From assembly GCA_015060685.1 (NCBI GenBank), contig SUXZ01000007.1, positions 56,348-120,347 of the forward strand: a DNA stretch of 64,000 nucleotides. The letters run 5' to 3'. Source of the DNA: Mediterranea massiliensis. Its GTDB lineage: Bacteria; Bacteroidota; Bacteroidia; Bacteroidales; Bacteroidaceae. The notes under the pieces were generated by a model, which worked only from the letters and a program-made list of their open reading frames with translations, made no database searches and was not told the DNA's origin. Position 1 is the stretch's first letter, and every line of letters begins with the position of its first letter. Both the position numbers and the translations under genes were made by a program. This document shows, in pieces, positions 1 to 8,624 of this stretch.

Positions 1-337
1 ATTTGGCAATGCAAACAACATGCGTCTCTTCAACGGCAACACATGTAGCCGGGAAGCGTGTATCCATGCCAAATAATGATTGGGGGAATAGCAGGGTGGG
101 CACTTGCCACTCTTCGATAAACGAAAAGTTTCCGTCTAGAGATGTCGTACTGGTGGTATATTTCCCTCTTAAAACATAGATGAGTTGGCGGCTCTGATTG
201 CCCGATGAGGCGATGATGTCGCCGGGATAGTATTTGACAAACGAAAGTTTGACTTTAGCCAAGATGCGGGTAAAATCTTCTTTGGCCAAGCCTTGTAGTA
301 GAGGTAGCTGTAGTAAGGTGTCGAACATGGTTTCCAT
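1..337 (-). CDS. Crp/Fnr-family transcriptional regulator, N-terminal part (cut by window edge)
   Basis: About 112 codons run from an ATG at 337 to the window edge without a stop. The translation begins METMFDTLLQLPLLQGLAKE and continues with a cyclic-nucleotide-binding-like beta roll: KYYPGDIIASSGNQ, then LIYVLRGKYTTS, then SLFGMDTRFPATCVAVEET. This 'PG-D-I-I...G' and 'VLRGK' pattern is typical of the sensor domain of Bacteroidetes Crp/Fnr regulators. The helix-turn-helix would lie outside the window. A second ATG at 328 is possible; 337 is preferred because a purine-rich GGGAAAG lies just upstream. A perfect -7 box (TACCTTTG on this strand) lies 28 bases upstream. The ligand and targets cannot be told from this fragment. 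Confidence 0.72.
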   Translation of the reverse strand, partial: METMFDTLLQLPLLQGLAKEDFTRILAKVKLSFVKYYPGDIIASSGNQSRQLIYVLRGKYTTSTTSLDGNFSFIEEWQVPTLLFPQSLFGMDTRFPATCVAVEETHVVCIAK

Positions 338-364
338 AACGCTTTCCCGTATTTTTTTTCAGTG

Positions 365-372
365 CAAAGGTA
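365..372 (-). promoter_or_regulatory. Bacteroides-type -7 promoter box of the Crp/Fnr gene
   Basis: Reads TACCTTTG followed by C on the minus strand, an exact match to TAnnTTTG. It lies 28 bases upstream of the ATG at 337. No clear -33 TTTG was found at the usual distance. Confidence 0.55.
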
Positions 373-430
373 TGAATATTTCCTAAATTGTTGAAAGTTT
401 TTTCGTAAAAAGCATGCATTGTATGCTCTT

Positions 431-1084
431 TTATTGCTGATTAGCTTCGTCGGGTGTGTTTTCTTCGTAATTTATCTCCTCGTCATCCTCCTTTTCGTCG
501 GCAAACGGATTAGGCCGTTGAGGTCCTTGCTTGAGGAATGCAACCGCACACAATATGCCGGTGATGGCACCACTTAAATGGCCTTCCCACGAAGTAGTGA
601 CCTTGACAAAGCCGGGAAACATTTTCCATACCAGCCCGCCATAAAGGAACGTAATGAGCAGTGAAATGGCTATCAATGGAATGTGCTTCCTTAAAATACC
701 GCTGAAGAAGAGGAAAAAAGCCAATCCGTAAATGATGCCGCTGGCACCGATGTGCCAACCGGGTTTGCCGATGATAAACGTCAGTATGCCGCATCCAATC
801 CAGATAATGAACAGTATATAGGGGGCTATCTGACGATAAAAATAAAACAAACACCACGAAAGGATGAAAAACGGTAGGGTGTTGCCCAACAGATGTCTGA
901 ATCCGCTATGAATCAGCGGATGGGCAAATACACCAAAAAATCCTTGTTTGCGCAACGGATATATGCCAAGGCGGGAAAAGTCCCAATCCATGCCCACTTC
1001 CAATATTTTCAATGCATACATGATGAATAGTATGAATAGTGGAATGACGGCCGAAAGTGCAATTCTAAGGATTTCTTTCTTCAT
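431..1084 (-). CDS. Rhomboid-family intramembrane serine protease
   Basis: A 217-residue polytopic membrane protein. It has the rhomboid catalytic dyad: GASG with Ser115 at the start of a transmembrane helix, and EGHLSG with His169 in a later helix. The early HSGFRHLLGNTLPF segment matches the conserved first loop and second helix of the family. Hydrophobic segments are near residues 7-27, 68-84, 88-106, 113-130, 136-152 and 170-184. The C-terminal 30 residues are acidic and probably cytoplasmic. It would cleave transmembrane substrates within the inner membrane; the substrate cannot be predicted. It is a single gene, oriented away from the glycogen operon. The family call is firm. Confidence 0.9.
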   Translation of the reverse strand: MKKEILRIALSAVIPLFILFIMYALKILEVGMDWDFSRLGIYPLRKQGFFGVFAHPLIHSGFRHLLGNTLPFFILSWCLFYFYRQIAPYILFIIWIGCGILTFIIGKPGWHIGASGIIYGLAFFLFFSGILRKHIPLIAISLLITFLYGGLVWKMFPGFVKVTTSWEGHLSGAITGILCAVAFLKQGPQRPNPFADEKEDDEEINYEENTPDEANQQ

Positions 1085-1164
1085 TGTTTTTTGGTGCTGA
1101 TTACTATTTCGCTACAATAGTACGGCTATTTTTGAAGAAAAACGAAAAAAAACAATTTTTTTAT

Positions 1165-1194
1165 TTTGTGTATGTATAATAATTCGTAAATTTG
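1165..1194 (+). promoter_or_regulatory. Promoter of the glycogen operon
   Basis: A -33-like TTTG at 1165-1168 and a -7 box TAAATTTG at 1187-1194 are separated by 18 bases. The expected transcript start is near 1200, giving an untranslated leader of about 64 bases before the debranching-enzyme gene. Confidence 0.6.
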
Positions 1195-1263
1195 GGCATT
1201 ACATCAGTAAAGATGGTGACAATATGGAATTATTAACCTTTTAATTTTAAAATATTCATAACT

Positions 1264-3204
1264 ATGAGCTATTTACGATTTGACAAGACCTTGATGATTA
1301 ATCTGGAGGAATCTTTGCCAAGGGAGATTCTACGGACAAATCAATCGGGTGCCTATCATTGTACTACAGTAGTAGATTGCAATACTCGAAAGTATCATGG
1401 CTTATTGGTGATTCCTATCCCCAATTTGGATGATGAAAATCATGTCTTGCTTTCTTCTTTGGATGAAACCGTCATCCAACATGGCGCGGAATTTAATTTG
1501 GGGTTGCACAAATATCAAGGGAATAACTATAGCCCGAATGGACATAAGTATATCCGAGAATTTGATTGCGAAAAGATTCCTGCTACTACCTATCGTGTAG
1601 GTGGCGTTATCTTACGCAAGGAGAAGATTTTTGTGCACCACGAAAATCGAATCTTAATCCGCTACACCTTGGTAGATGCTCATTCTGCAACAACACTTCG
1701 TTTCCGCCCGTTCCTGGCTTTCCGTAGTGTGCGTGAGTACACTCATGAAAACTCGCAAGCCAATCGCGATTACCAAGTGATAGAGAATGGTATCAAGACA
1801 TGTATGTATCCCGGTTATCCTGAACTCTTCATGCAATTGAACAAGAAGTGCGAATTCCATTACCACCCTGATTGGTATCGTGGAATGGAGTATCCGAAGG
1901 AACAGGAACGTGGATACGACTTTAATGAAGATTTGTATGTACCTGGCTATTTCGAAGTGCCCATCAAGAAGGGCGAAAGCATTGTCTTCTCTGCTGGTGT
2001 TTCTGAAATATCTACCCGCCGTTTGAAACAGATATTCGAGGCGGAAGTAGAAGACCGTGTACCTCGCGATAGCTTCTTCCATTGCTTGAAGAACTCGGCT
2101 CACCAATTCCATAACAAGCAAGGCGATGAGCACTACATCCTTGCCGGTTATCCTTGGTTCAAGTGCCGTGCACGCGACCTCTTTATTTCATTGCCAGGTT
2201 TGACATTGGCCGTGGATGAGATTGACGAATTCGAGGATGTTATGAAGACCGCCGAAAAGGCTATCCGTGACTTCATTACTGAAAGGCCATCGCAATGCAA
2301 GGTGTATGAGATGGAACATCCTGACGTGTTGTTGTGGGCCATCTGGACATTGCAACAATATGCCAAGACAACCTCTCGCGAACAATGCCGCAAGAAATAT
2401 GGTGAGTTGATTCAAGACATCATGAACTATATTCTCGACCGCAAGCACGATAACCTCTTCTTGCACGAAAATGGTTTGCTCTATACCAATGGTGTAGATA
2501 AGGCGGTTACCTGGATGAACTCAACGGCTAACGGACGTCCGGTGATTCCAAGAACAGGCTATGTAGTAGAGGTGAATGCCTTGTGGTATAATGCCCTTCG
2601 ATTTGTAGCCGATCTGTTCAGAGAAGGAGGAAACGAGATTTTTGCCGATGAATTGGATACGCAAGCCGAACTAACCGGCAAGTCGTTTGTTGAAGTATTC
2701 AGAAACGAGTATGGTTATCTGTTCGACTATGTAGATGGCTATATGATGGATTGGAGCGTTCGCCCGAACATGATATTTACGGTTGCATTCGATTATTCTC
2801 CGTTGGATCGTGGACAGAAAAAACAGGTATTGGATATCGTAACAAAAGAGTTGCTTACCCCTAAGGGATTGCGCTCGTTGAGCCCGAAGAGTGGCGGGTA
2901 CAATCCAAACTATGTTGGTCCGCAAACTCAACGCGACTATGCATACCACCAAGGTACTGCTTGGCCTTGGCTCATGGGATTCTATATGGAAGCCTATCTG
3001 CGCATCTACAAGATGAGCGGAATCTCTTTGGTAAACCGTTATCTAATCGGTTTCGAAGAGGAAATGACAAGCCATTGTGTAGGCTCTATTCCTGAATTGT
3101 TCGATGGTAATCCTCCGTTCAAAGGACGCGGAGCCGTTTCATTTGCCATGAACGTTGCAGAAATTTTGCGTATTTTGAAGTTGTTATCTAAGTATAATCA
3201 ATAA
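1264..3204 (+). CDS. Glycogen debranching enzyme (amylo-alpha-1,6-glucosidase type)
   Basis: 646 residues with no signal peptide, so cytoplasmic. The N-terminal half (about 1-250) has the bacterial/archaeal GDE_N pattern, including TRKYHGLLVIPI. The C-terminal half (about 280-640) is an alpha/alpha-barrel GDE_C domain with GYPWFKCRARDLFISLPGL, TGYVVEVNALWYNALRF and YHQGTAWPWLMGFYMEAY. It should hydrolyse alpha-1,6 branch points during glycogen turnover. It is the first gene of a three-gene operon; the next start is 16 bases after its stop and has a strong AGGAGG ribosome site. The adjacent glycosyltransferase and GH57 amylase support a glycogen role. Length is normal for the family. Confidence 0.9.
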   Translation: MSYLRFDKTLMINLEESLPREILRTNQSGAYHCTTVVDCNTRKYHGLLVIPIPNLDDENHVLLSSLDETVIQHGAEFNLGLHKYQGNNYSPNGHKYIREFDCEKIPATTYRVGGVILRKEKIFVHHENRILIRYTLVDAHSATTLRFRPFLAFRSVREYTHENSQANRDYQVIENGIKTCMYPGYPELFMQLNKKCEFHYHPDWYRGMEYPKEQERGYDFNEDLYVPGYFEVPIKKGESIVFSAGVSEISTRRLKQIFEAEVEDRVPRDSFFHCLKNSAHQFHNKQGDEHYILAGYPWFKCRARDLFISLPGLTLAVDEIDEFEDVMKTAEKAIRDFITERPSQCKVYEMEHPDVLLWAIWTLQQYAKTTSREQCRKKYGELIQDIMNYILDRKHDNLFLHENGLLYTNGVDKAVTWMNSTANGRPVIPRTGYVVEVNALWYNALRFVADLFREGGNEIFADELDTQAELTGKSFVEVFRNEYGYLFDYVDGYMMDWSVRPNMIFTVAFDYSPLDRGQKKQVLDIVTKELLTPKGLRSLSPKSGGYNPNYVGPQTQRDYAYHQGTAWPWLMGFYMEAYLRIYKMSGISLVNRYLIGFEEEMTSHCVGSIPELFDGNPPFKGRGAVSFAMNVAEILRILKLLSKYNQ

Positions 3205-3220
3205 GAGGAGGAATAATAGT

Positions 3221-4486
3221 ATGAAAGTTTTAATGTTTGGATGGGAATTTCCTCCCAAAATATATGGTGGTCTTGCTGTTGCTTCTTATGGTATTACCAA
3301 GGGCTTGAGTTTGCAGGGAGATGTGGAAACAACTTTCTGCTTGCCGAAACCTTGTGGCGAAGAAGAGAATTTCTTGAACATCATCGGAATGAATCAGGTG
3401 CCCATTGTTTGGCGCAACGTGGATTACGACTACTTGAAGTCGCGCTTGTCAAACGGCATGACACCCGAACAATACTATGCCCTTCGCGATCATATCTATG
3501 CCGACTTCTCGTACATGAATGTCAACGATTTGGGCTGTATGGAGTTTGCAGGTGGCTATCCCAAGAACTTGCACGAAGAGATTAATAACTTCTCGATTAT
3601 AGCCGGTCAGGTGGCACGCCAACAAGAATTCGACATCATTCACGCACACGACTGGTTGACCTTCCCTGCCGGTGTACATGCCAAGATGGTGAGTGGTAAG
3701 CCGCTCTGTATTCATGTGCATGCTACCGACTTCGACCGCTCGCGTGGAAAGGTTAATCCTACCGTTTACTCTGTCGAGAAGAATGGTATGGATCATGCCG
3801 ATTGCATCATGTGTGTATCTGAGCTGACCCGTCAAACCGTAATTAACGAGTACCATCAACATCCCAGCAAGGTATTTGCTATGCACAATGCGGTATATCC
3901 ATTGCCACAAGAGTATCAGGAAATTCCTCGTCCCGACCATTCGAAAGAGAAGGTGGTTACTTTCTTAGGCCGTATCACCATGCAAAAGGGTCCTGAATAC
4001 TTCGTCGAGGCTGCAGCTTTGGTACTGAAGCGTACACGCAACATCCGTTTCGTAATGGCCGGATCGGGCGATATGATGGATGCCATGATCAACTTGGTGG
4101 CCGAGCGTGGCATTGCTGACCGCTTCCACTTCCCGGGCTTCATGAAGGGTAAACAGGTGTACGAGGTTTACAAGAACAGCGATGTGTTTGTAATGCCTTC
4201 GGTATCCGAACCTTTCGGTATCGCTCCATTGGAAGCAATGCAATGCGGTACGCCATCAATCATTTCCAAGCAATCGGGTTGTGGCGAAATCTTGGATAAG
4301 GTGATAAAGACCGACTATTGGGATATTCACGCTATGGCAGATGCCATCTACTCCATCTGTACCAATCCTTCACTCTTCAACTATCTGCAAGAAGAGGGCT
4401 TGAAGGAGGTTGACGAAATTACTTGGGAGAAGGTTGGCCTTCGCATTCGTGCCCTTTACGAGGATGTTTTAAAGAACTATAAATAA
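3221..4486 (+). CDS. Glycosyltransferase, GT-B fold, glycogen-synthase-like
   Basis: 421 residues beginning MKVLMFGWEFPPKIYGGLAV, whose Gly-Gly loop is the usual N-terminal nucleotide-sugar site of GT4/GT5 enzymes. The second Rossmann domain starts near residue 245 (VVTFLGRITMQKGPEYF). It ends with SEPFGIAPLEAMQCGTPSII, which contains the E-x7-E signature of retaining GT-B enzymes. Located between a debranching enzyme and a GH57 amylase, it probably elongates the alpha-1,4-glucan. It is cytoplasmic. The start is fixed by an AGGAGG site about 11 bases upstream. Whether the donor is ADP- or UDP-glucose cannot be read from the sequence. Confidence 0.85.
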   Translation: MKVLMFGWEFPPKIYGGLAVASYGITKGLSLQGDVETTFCLPKPCGEEENFLNIIGMNQVPIVWRNVDYDYLKSRLSNGMTPEQYYALRDHIYADFSYMNVNDLGCMEFAGGYPKNLHEEINNFSIIAGQVARQQEFDIIHAHDWLTFPAGVHAKMVSGKPLCIHVHATDFDRSRGKVNPTVYSVEKNGMDHADCIMCVSELTRQTVINEYHQHPSKVFAMHNAVYPLPQEYQEIPRPDHSKEKVVTFLGRITMQKGPEYFVEAAALVLKRTRNIRFVMAGSGDMMDAMINLVAERGIADRFHFPGFMKGKQVYEVYKNSDVFVMPSVSEPFGIAPLEAMQCGTPSIISKQSGCGEILDKVIKTDYWDIHAMADAIYSICTNPSLFNYLQEEGLKEVDEITWEKVGLRIRALYEDVLKNYK

Positions 4487-4503
4487 TTAAACAAGCATTA
4501 GAT

Positions 4504-5886
4504 ATGAGAACAATCTGTCTTTATTTTGAAATACATCAGATTATTCATCTGAAACGTTATCGTTTCTTCGATATTGGTACCAATCACTATTACTACGACG
4601 ATTATGCCAATGAAACAAGTATTGGCGATGTTGCCGAACGCTCATACATTCCGGCTTTGACTACCTTGTACGAGATGGTCAAGAACTCAAACGGCAAGTT
4701 TAAAGTGGCCTTTTCTATTTCGGGTGTGGCATTGGAGCAATTGGAAATCTATGCTCCGGCAGTTATCGAATTGCTGCACGAATTGAATAATACCGGTTGT
4801 TGCGAATTCTTGGCAGAGCCTTACTCACATGGTCTCTCTTCTTTGGCAAACGAAGAATGCTTCAAGGCCGATGTAATGAAGCAATGTGCCAAGATGAAAC
4901 AACTCTTTGGCAAGGAACCTAAGGTGTTCCGTAACTCAAGTTTGATCTATTCAGACGAAATCGGTGCGATGGTTGCAAGCATGGGCTTCAAAGGTATGCT
5001 TACCGAAGGTGCCAAGCATGTATTGGGTTGGAAGAGCCCGCACTACTTGTATCATTGCAACATGAATCCTAAGTTGAAACTGTTGTTGCGCGACTACAAG
5101 CTTTCAGATGATATCAGCCTTCGTTTCTCAAACTCAGAATGGAGCGAATATCCGTTGTTTGCCGATAAGTACATCAGTTGGATCGACGAGTTGCCGCAAG
5201 AAGAACAGGTAATCAACATCTTTATGGAATTGTGTGCATTGGGTGTATTCCAACCATTGTCATCCAATATCCTCGAGTTCTTGAAGGCATTGCCAGCATG
5301 TGCACAAGCCAAGGGCATCACCTTCTCTACTCCTACCGAGGTGGTTACTAAACTGAAGTCGGTATCTCAACTCGATGTTCCTTATCCAATGTCTTGGGTA
5401 GATGAAGAACGCGACACAAGCTGCTGGTTGGGTAATGTGATGCAACGCGAAGCATTTGATAAGTTGTATAGTGTTGCCGAACGTGTTCATATCTGTACAG
5501 ATAGCCGCATCAAGCAAGATTGGGATTACCTGCAAGCAAGTAATAACTTCCGCTTCATGACTACCAAGAACTCGGGTGTTTCATTCTATCGTGGCATTTA
5601 CGATTCTCCATACGATGCATTCACCAACTACATGAATATCTTGGGCGACTTCATCAAACGAGTAGATTCTCTCTATCCGGTAGATATCGAAAACGAAGAG
5701 TTGAATGCTTTGATTACAACCATCAAGAACCAAGGTGATGAAATTGAAGCATTGCAAAAGCAATTGCAAAAAGCACAAGCCAAGTTGGCAAAGGAAAAGC
5801 CTGCTAAAGTTGAAGCAGAACCGGCTCCAAAAGCAAAGAAGTGTGCTCCAAAAGCCAAGAAGGCTACAGCTAAGAAGGAAAAGTAA
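4504..5886 (+). CDS. GH57-family alpha-amylase-like protein with Lys/Ala-rich tail
   Basis: 460 residues starting MRTICLYFEIHQIIHLKRYR, the N-terminal strand and 'H-Q' motif of GH57 enzymes. Other family-like segments are CEFLAEPYSHGLSSL and KVFRNSSLIYSDEIGAMVAS. GH57 enzymes hydrolyse or transfer alpha-1,4-glucan chains, which fits the third place in the glycogen operon (17 bases after the glycosyltransferase). Residues about 400-460 are unusual: a coiled-coil-like IKNQGDEIEALQKQLQKA is followed by a highly basic Lys/Ala/Pro tail. That tail is not part of the catalytic domain and resembles nucleic-acid-binding or polyanion-binding tails. There is no signal peptide. A strong terminator follows. 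Confidence 0.85.
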   Translation: MRTICLYFEIHQIIHLKRYRFFDIGTNHYYYDDYANETSIGDVAERSYIPALTTLYEMVKNSNGKFKVAFSISGVALEQLEIYAPAVIELLHELNNTGCCEFLAEPYSHGLSSLANEECFKADVMKQCAKMKQLFGKEPKVFRNSSLIYSDEIGAMVASMGFKGMLTEGAKHVLGWKSPHYLYHCNMNPKLKLLLRDYKLSDDISLRFSNSEWSEYPLFADKYISWIDELPQEEQVINIFMELCALGVFQPLSSNILEFLKALPACAQAKGITFSTPTEVVTKLKSVSQLDVPYPMSWVDEERDTSCWLGNVMQREAFDKLYSVAERVHICTDSRIKQDWDYLQASNNFRFMTTKNSGVSFYRGIYDSPYDAFTNYMNILGDFIKRVDSLYPVDIENEELNALITTIKNQGDEIEALQKQLQKAQAKLAKEKPAKVEAEPAPKAKKCAPKAKKATAKKEK

Positions 5887-5910
5887 TCAATTACTCCTTA
5901 TTATATAAAG

Positions 5911-5948
5911 TAAGGGGTTGTGCCGCGGCACAACCCCTTACTTTTTTC
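5911..5948 (+). terminator. Intrinsic terminator of the glycogen operon
   Basis: A perfect 14-bp inverted repeat (TAAGGGGTTGTGCC at 5911-5924 and its complement at 5927-5940) is followed by CTTTTTTCTTTTT. It lies between convergent genes; the T-rich side serves the plus strand. Confidence 0.85.
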
Positions 5949-5999
5949 TTTTTATACTTAGGTATTGGAATTTTCCCTTAAGGGTAAATGTTTCAAGTA

Positions 6000-7523
6000 T
6001 TATTCAAAGCTTGTATAAGTCACTTCTATCTTCAAGGCACTACCTTTAGGACCACCTTTTAACTTGGCATAGCCAGGTTTCAAATCGTTTTGGATGCTGG
6101 TCAGTGTAGAGTTGTAGCCACCTGTTGTTTCGTATATCATTACGATGGGTATAAGCAATACTTTGTCCCAATCAGGGTTCTCGGTAGTCCATGTAGCTTC
6201 CCAAGTTGCTTCGTTAAAGCTGCTGCCGGCTTGTTCTTTAGCCTTCTTCTTGGCCTCTTCCTTCTCGTTGATGCAGGTTGTAACCAATCGTGCAATGTTT
6301 GGGAAGGTATAGGTGTTGGTAGCTGCAGCATTGTGTGTGGCCGTGTACGAAGTGATATTATCAGCCAACTCATTGTTTTCGAAGAAGCTCTTTACATCTT
6401 TCTTGCGAATCAGCAACACGTTGTTGGGTGCATCCATACTATACTTATAGATACTTTCTTGGTTGTAGTTGTTGAATGTCAGTTTTACGGCATTCAGTGT
6501 GTCGCCAACCAAGTCGTTGTGAATGACATTGTATGGCAATGTCGCTTCGGTAAAGATACCTGCTGGCGACTTGATGTAAGTGTGCTCTTCTTCAGCTACA
6601 CGCATGGCAATCATTTCGCTATTATAGAAATGGTTGGCTTGAATCACCTCTTTGGTAGAAGAGAACACGGTGTAGTAGCTGTAGGCCAACGAGTCCTTGC
6701 CGTCAATTTGCGAAAGCTTCACGCCCAATGAGTCGGTATAGTGTTGGCAAAGCATCATTCGCATGTCAATGCGGTCAATGTATAGGATGGTACCATCACC
6801 CATATCATTCTTTACATATACCCCTTTGAATACGTTGTTGATGAATGTTTCGGCATCTTTGAACAGTTCGGGATGTTCGCGATTCAGTTTCAAGATGCTG
6901 TTTGCATACTCCTTGCTTAGGGGAAACGATACGTTTGGATAGTAAGTGCTGTTACCGTAGCTGTCTTTGGCATTTCTCACCGAGTCGGGCACGGAGGTGT
7001 CGTATGCGGTAAATGTTTTGCGTCCAATCAACGTGTTCTTGTTGTAGAACTTCTCTGGGTCGATGTTGGTATATCTGTTCTTTTCCAAACGCTTGTCTAG
7101 CTCGTAGATGCTCATTTGGCAAGCATTGATCGAATCGCCAAACCAGTTGTTGTAGTACACCACCAATTCAGCCGTAACGATAGAGTCGCCGGCCATGCTT
7201 CCGCTGGCAGTCTGCTTGATAGGGTCATACTTGTAAACGGCAGGGAATTTGAAGTTGTCGGTACAGTTCAACTCGGTCAGGAAACTGGCTTCGTAATAGC
7301 CGAATTGTGGGTCGGTGAATTTTCCAACATATCCCGTACTGGTTTTTGCAAAAACAGAATCTACGGCAATCGAGCGTGTGCTGATGTCGTAGATTTTTGT
7401 TTGGGTAGTCAGTAAGTCTTCACTTGGGAGCATATCCATACCCAACGAGCCGGTGTTGTCGTCGCATCCGGTCATGAGTAGAATGGTGCAGAGCAGTGCT
7501 CCTAAATAGTTGATAATCTTCAT
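6000..7523 (-). CDS. DUF4270-family lipoprotein
   Basis: 507 residues with a lipoprotein signal peptide (LLMTGC, acylated Cys20), followed by DDNTGSLGMDMLPSEDLL. This N-terminal 'G.DMLP..D' pattern and the overall size fit the DUF4270 family, which is found in Bacteroidetes and has no established activity. It has no transmembrane segments after the signal and is probably in the outer membrane or periplasm. It is the second gene of a two-gene unit, 14 bases after the half-length glycogen-synthase-like gene. The pairing with that gene next to panCD is a common Bacteroides arrangement as I recall it. Function unknown. Confidence 0.8.
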   Translation of the reverse strand: MKIINYLGALLCTILLMTGCDDNTGSLGMDMLPSEDLLTTQTKIYDISTRSIAVDSVFAKTSTGYVGKFTDPQFGYYEASFLTELNCTDNFKFPAVYKYDPIKQTASGSMAGDSIVTAELVVYYNNWFGDSINACQMSIYELDKRLEKNRYTNIDPEKFYNKNTLIGRKTFTAYDTSVPDSVRNAKDSYGNSTYYPNVSFPLSKEYANSILKLNREHPELFKDAETFINNVFKGVYVKNDMGDGTILYIDRIDMRMMLCQHYTDSLGVKLSQIDGKDSLAYSYYTVFSSTKEVIQANHFYNSEMIAMRVAEEEHTYIKSPAGIFTEATLPYNVIHNDLVGDTLNAVKLTFNNYNQESIYKYSMDAPNNVLLIRKKDVKSFFENNELADNITSYTATHNAAATNTYTFPNIARLVTTCINEKEEAKKKAKEQAGSSFNEATWEATWTTENPDWDKVLLIPIVMIYETTGGYNSTLTSIQNDLKPGYAKLKGGPKGSALKIEVTYTSFE

Positions 7524-7537
7524 TGTTGATGTTCCTT

Positions 7538-8377
7538 TTAAAGTTGTTGTGTGTTGTCGTTGGCACTTTCCATTACCACATCATAGAATTCGTTGCATGC
7601 GTTGGCATACTCTTCCGGCAATTGGTATTCCAGTATCGGTTTGCCCAAGCTCTTGGCATATTCTATCAGTTCGCTATTGATGTTGGGGCTTTGGAGGATA
7701 ATGCCGTCTGCTTGTTCGATGGCCAACTTGTAAAGCGTTGTTTCGTTGCTTGGGTTCTTTAGCAAGGCAATATCCTTCTTTGCAACACCTTTCAGCATCA
7801 GTTTGTTTGCAAAGTCGGCTTGCAACGGGTGCTTCAAGTCATCATCGTACAATGAAATCACCACCTTCGCACTTCTGAACGAAGGTTCGTCCTTATACGC
7901 TTTCTTTACATAGAGCGGTGCCAATGCTGTCAGCCATCCATGGCAATGGATTACGTCTGGACACCAGCGAAGTTTCTTCACAGTCTCCAATACTCCTCGT
8001 GTGTAGAAAATAGCTCTCTCTCCATTGTCTTCATATTCATTTCCATTTTCGTCGCACAGTTGCAACCTGTTTTGGAAATAGTCATCGTTATCAATAAAGT
8101 AAACCTGCATTCTGGCCGATTGGATAGAAGCGACTTTAATGATAAGTGGATGGTCGGTGTCATCAATAATCAGATTCATACCCGAGAGTCGTATCACTTC
8201 GTGTAGCTGGTTGCGTCGTTCGTTGATATTTCCCCACTTAGGCATGAAAGTACGTATCTCTTTGCCTTTTTCCTGAATGGCTTGTGGTAAGTTACGTCCA
8301 ATCAGCGACATTTCAGTCTCTGAAACATAAGGGGTAATCTCTTGGGTTATGAATAAAACCTTGTTAGCTTTTGCCAT
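7538..8377 (-). CDS. Glycogen/starch-synthase-like N-terminal domain protein (half-length GT5)
   Basis: 279 residues, only the N-terminal Rossmann domain of a GT5 enzyme. MAKANKVLFITQEITPYVSE matches the first strand of glycogen synthases and DVIHCHGWLTALAPLYVKKA matches the conserved 'H.HDW.t.l.p.y.k' block. The C-terminal nucleotide-sugar domain is absent and no frameshift continuation lies downstream. The usual K-x-G-G donor loop is replaced by VSETEMSLIGR. It may therefore be a regulatory or binding partner rather than an active synthase. The start at 8377 was chosen because the longer reading frame would begin upstream of the -7 box at 8407-8414, outside the transcript. Confidence 0.8.
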   Translation of the reverse strand: MAKANKVLFITQEITPYVSETEMSLIGRNLPQAIQEKGKEIRTFMPKWGNINERRNQLHEVIRLSGMNLIIDDTDHPLIIKVASIQSARMQVYFIDNDDYFQNRLQLCDENGNEYEDNGERAIFYTRGVLETVKKLRWCPDVIHCHGWLTALAPLYVKKAYKDEPSFRSAKVVISLYDDDLKHPLQADFANKLMLKGVAKKDIALLKNPSNETTLYKLAIEQADGIILQSPNINSELIEYAKSLGKPILEYQLPEEYANACNEFYDVVMESANDNTQQL

Positions 8378-8406
8378 AAATTTCGTCTGTAATCTCAAAT
8401 TATTTT

Positions 8407-8414
8407 GCAAAGAT
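8407..8414 (-). promoter_or_regulatory. -7 promoter box for the GT5-like/DUF4270 unit
   Basis: Reads TATCTTTG then C on the minus strand, an exact TAnnTTTG match. A TTTG lies about 22 bases further upstream. The leader to the ATG at 8377 is about 25 bases. Confidence 0.6.
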
Positions 8415-8577
8415 ATAAAAAAAATCGCGCATTTAAGCAAATTCTCATTGCTTATAATTCCTTATCTTTTGTTAATGCGCAGAAAATGAGCTATATATGT
8501 GCCTATGCTATACATGCCGTATAAATTTAGTTTTGCATAATTTTCAGATATTTCTTCGTTATATGAAGAATATTGGT

Positions 8578-8585
8578 TTATTTTG
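8578..8585 (+). promoter_or_regulatory. Probable -7 promoter box for panC-panD
   Basis: TTATTTTG then C matches TAnnTTTG with one mismatch. It lies 40 bases upstream of the chosen panC start and is divergent from the promoter at 8407. Confidence 0.4.
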
Positions 8586-8624
8586 CACCGTTTTTCCGAT
8601 TTAACTCGTTATAACATGAACAAA

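Noticed and set aside
8378..8440. N-terminal extension of the GT5-like protein to 8440
   Set aside because: The extra codons cover the -7 promoter box at 8407-8414 and would begin upstream of the transcript start.
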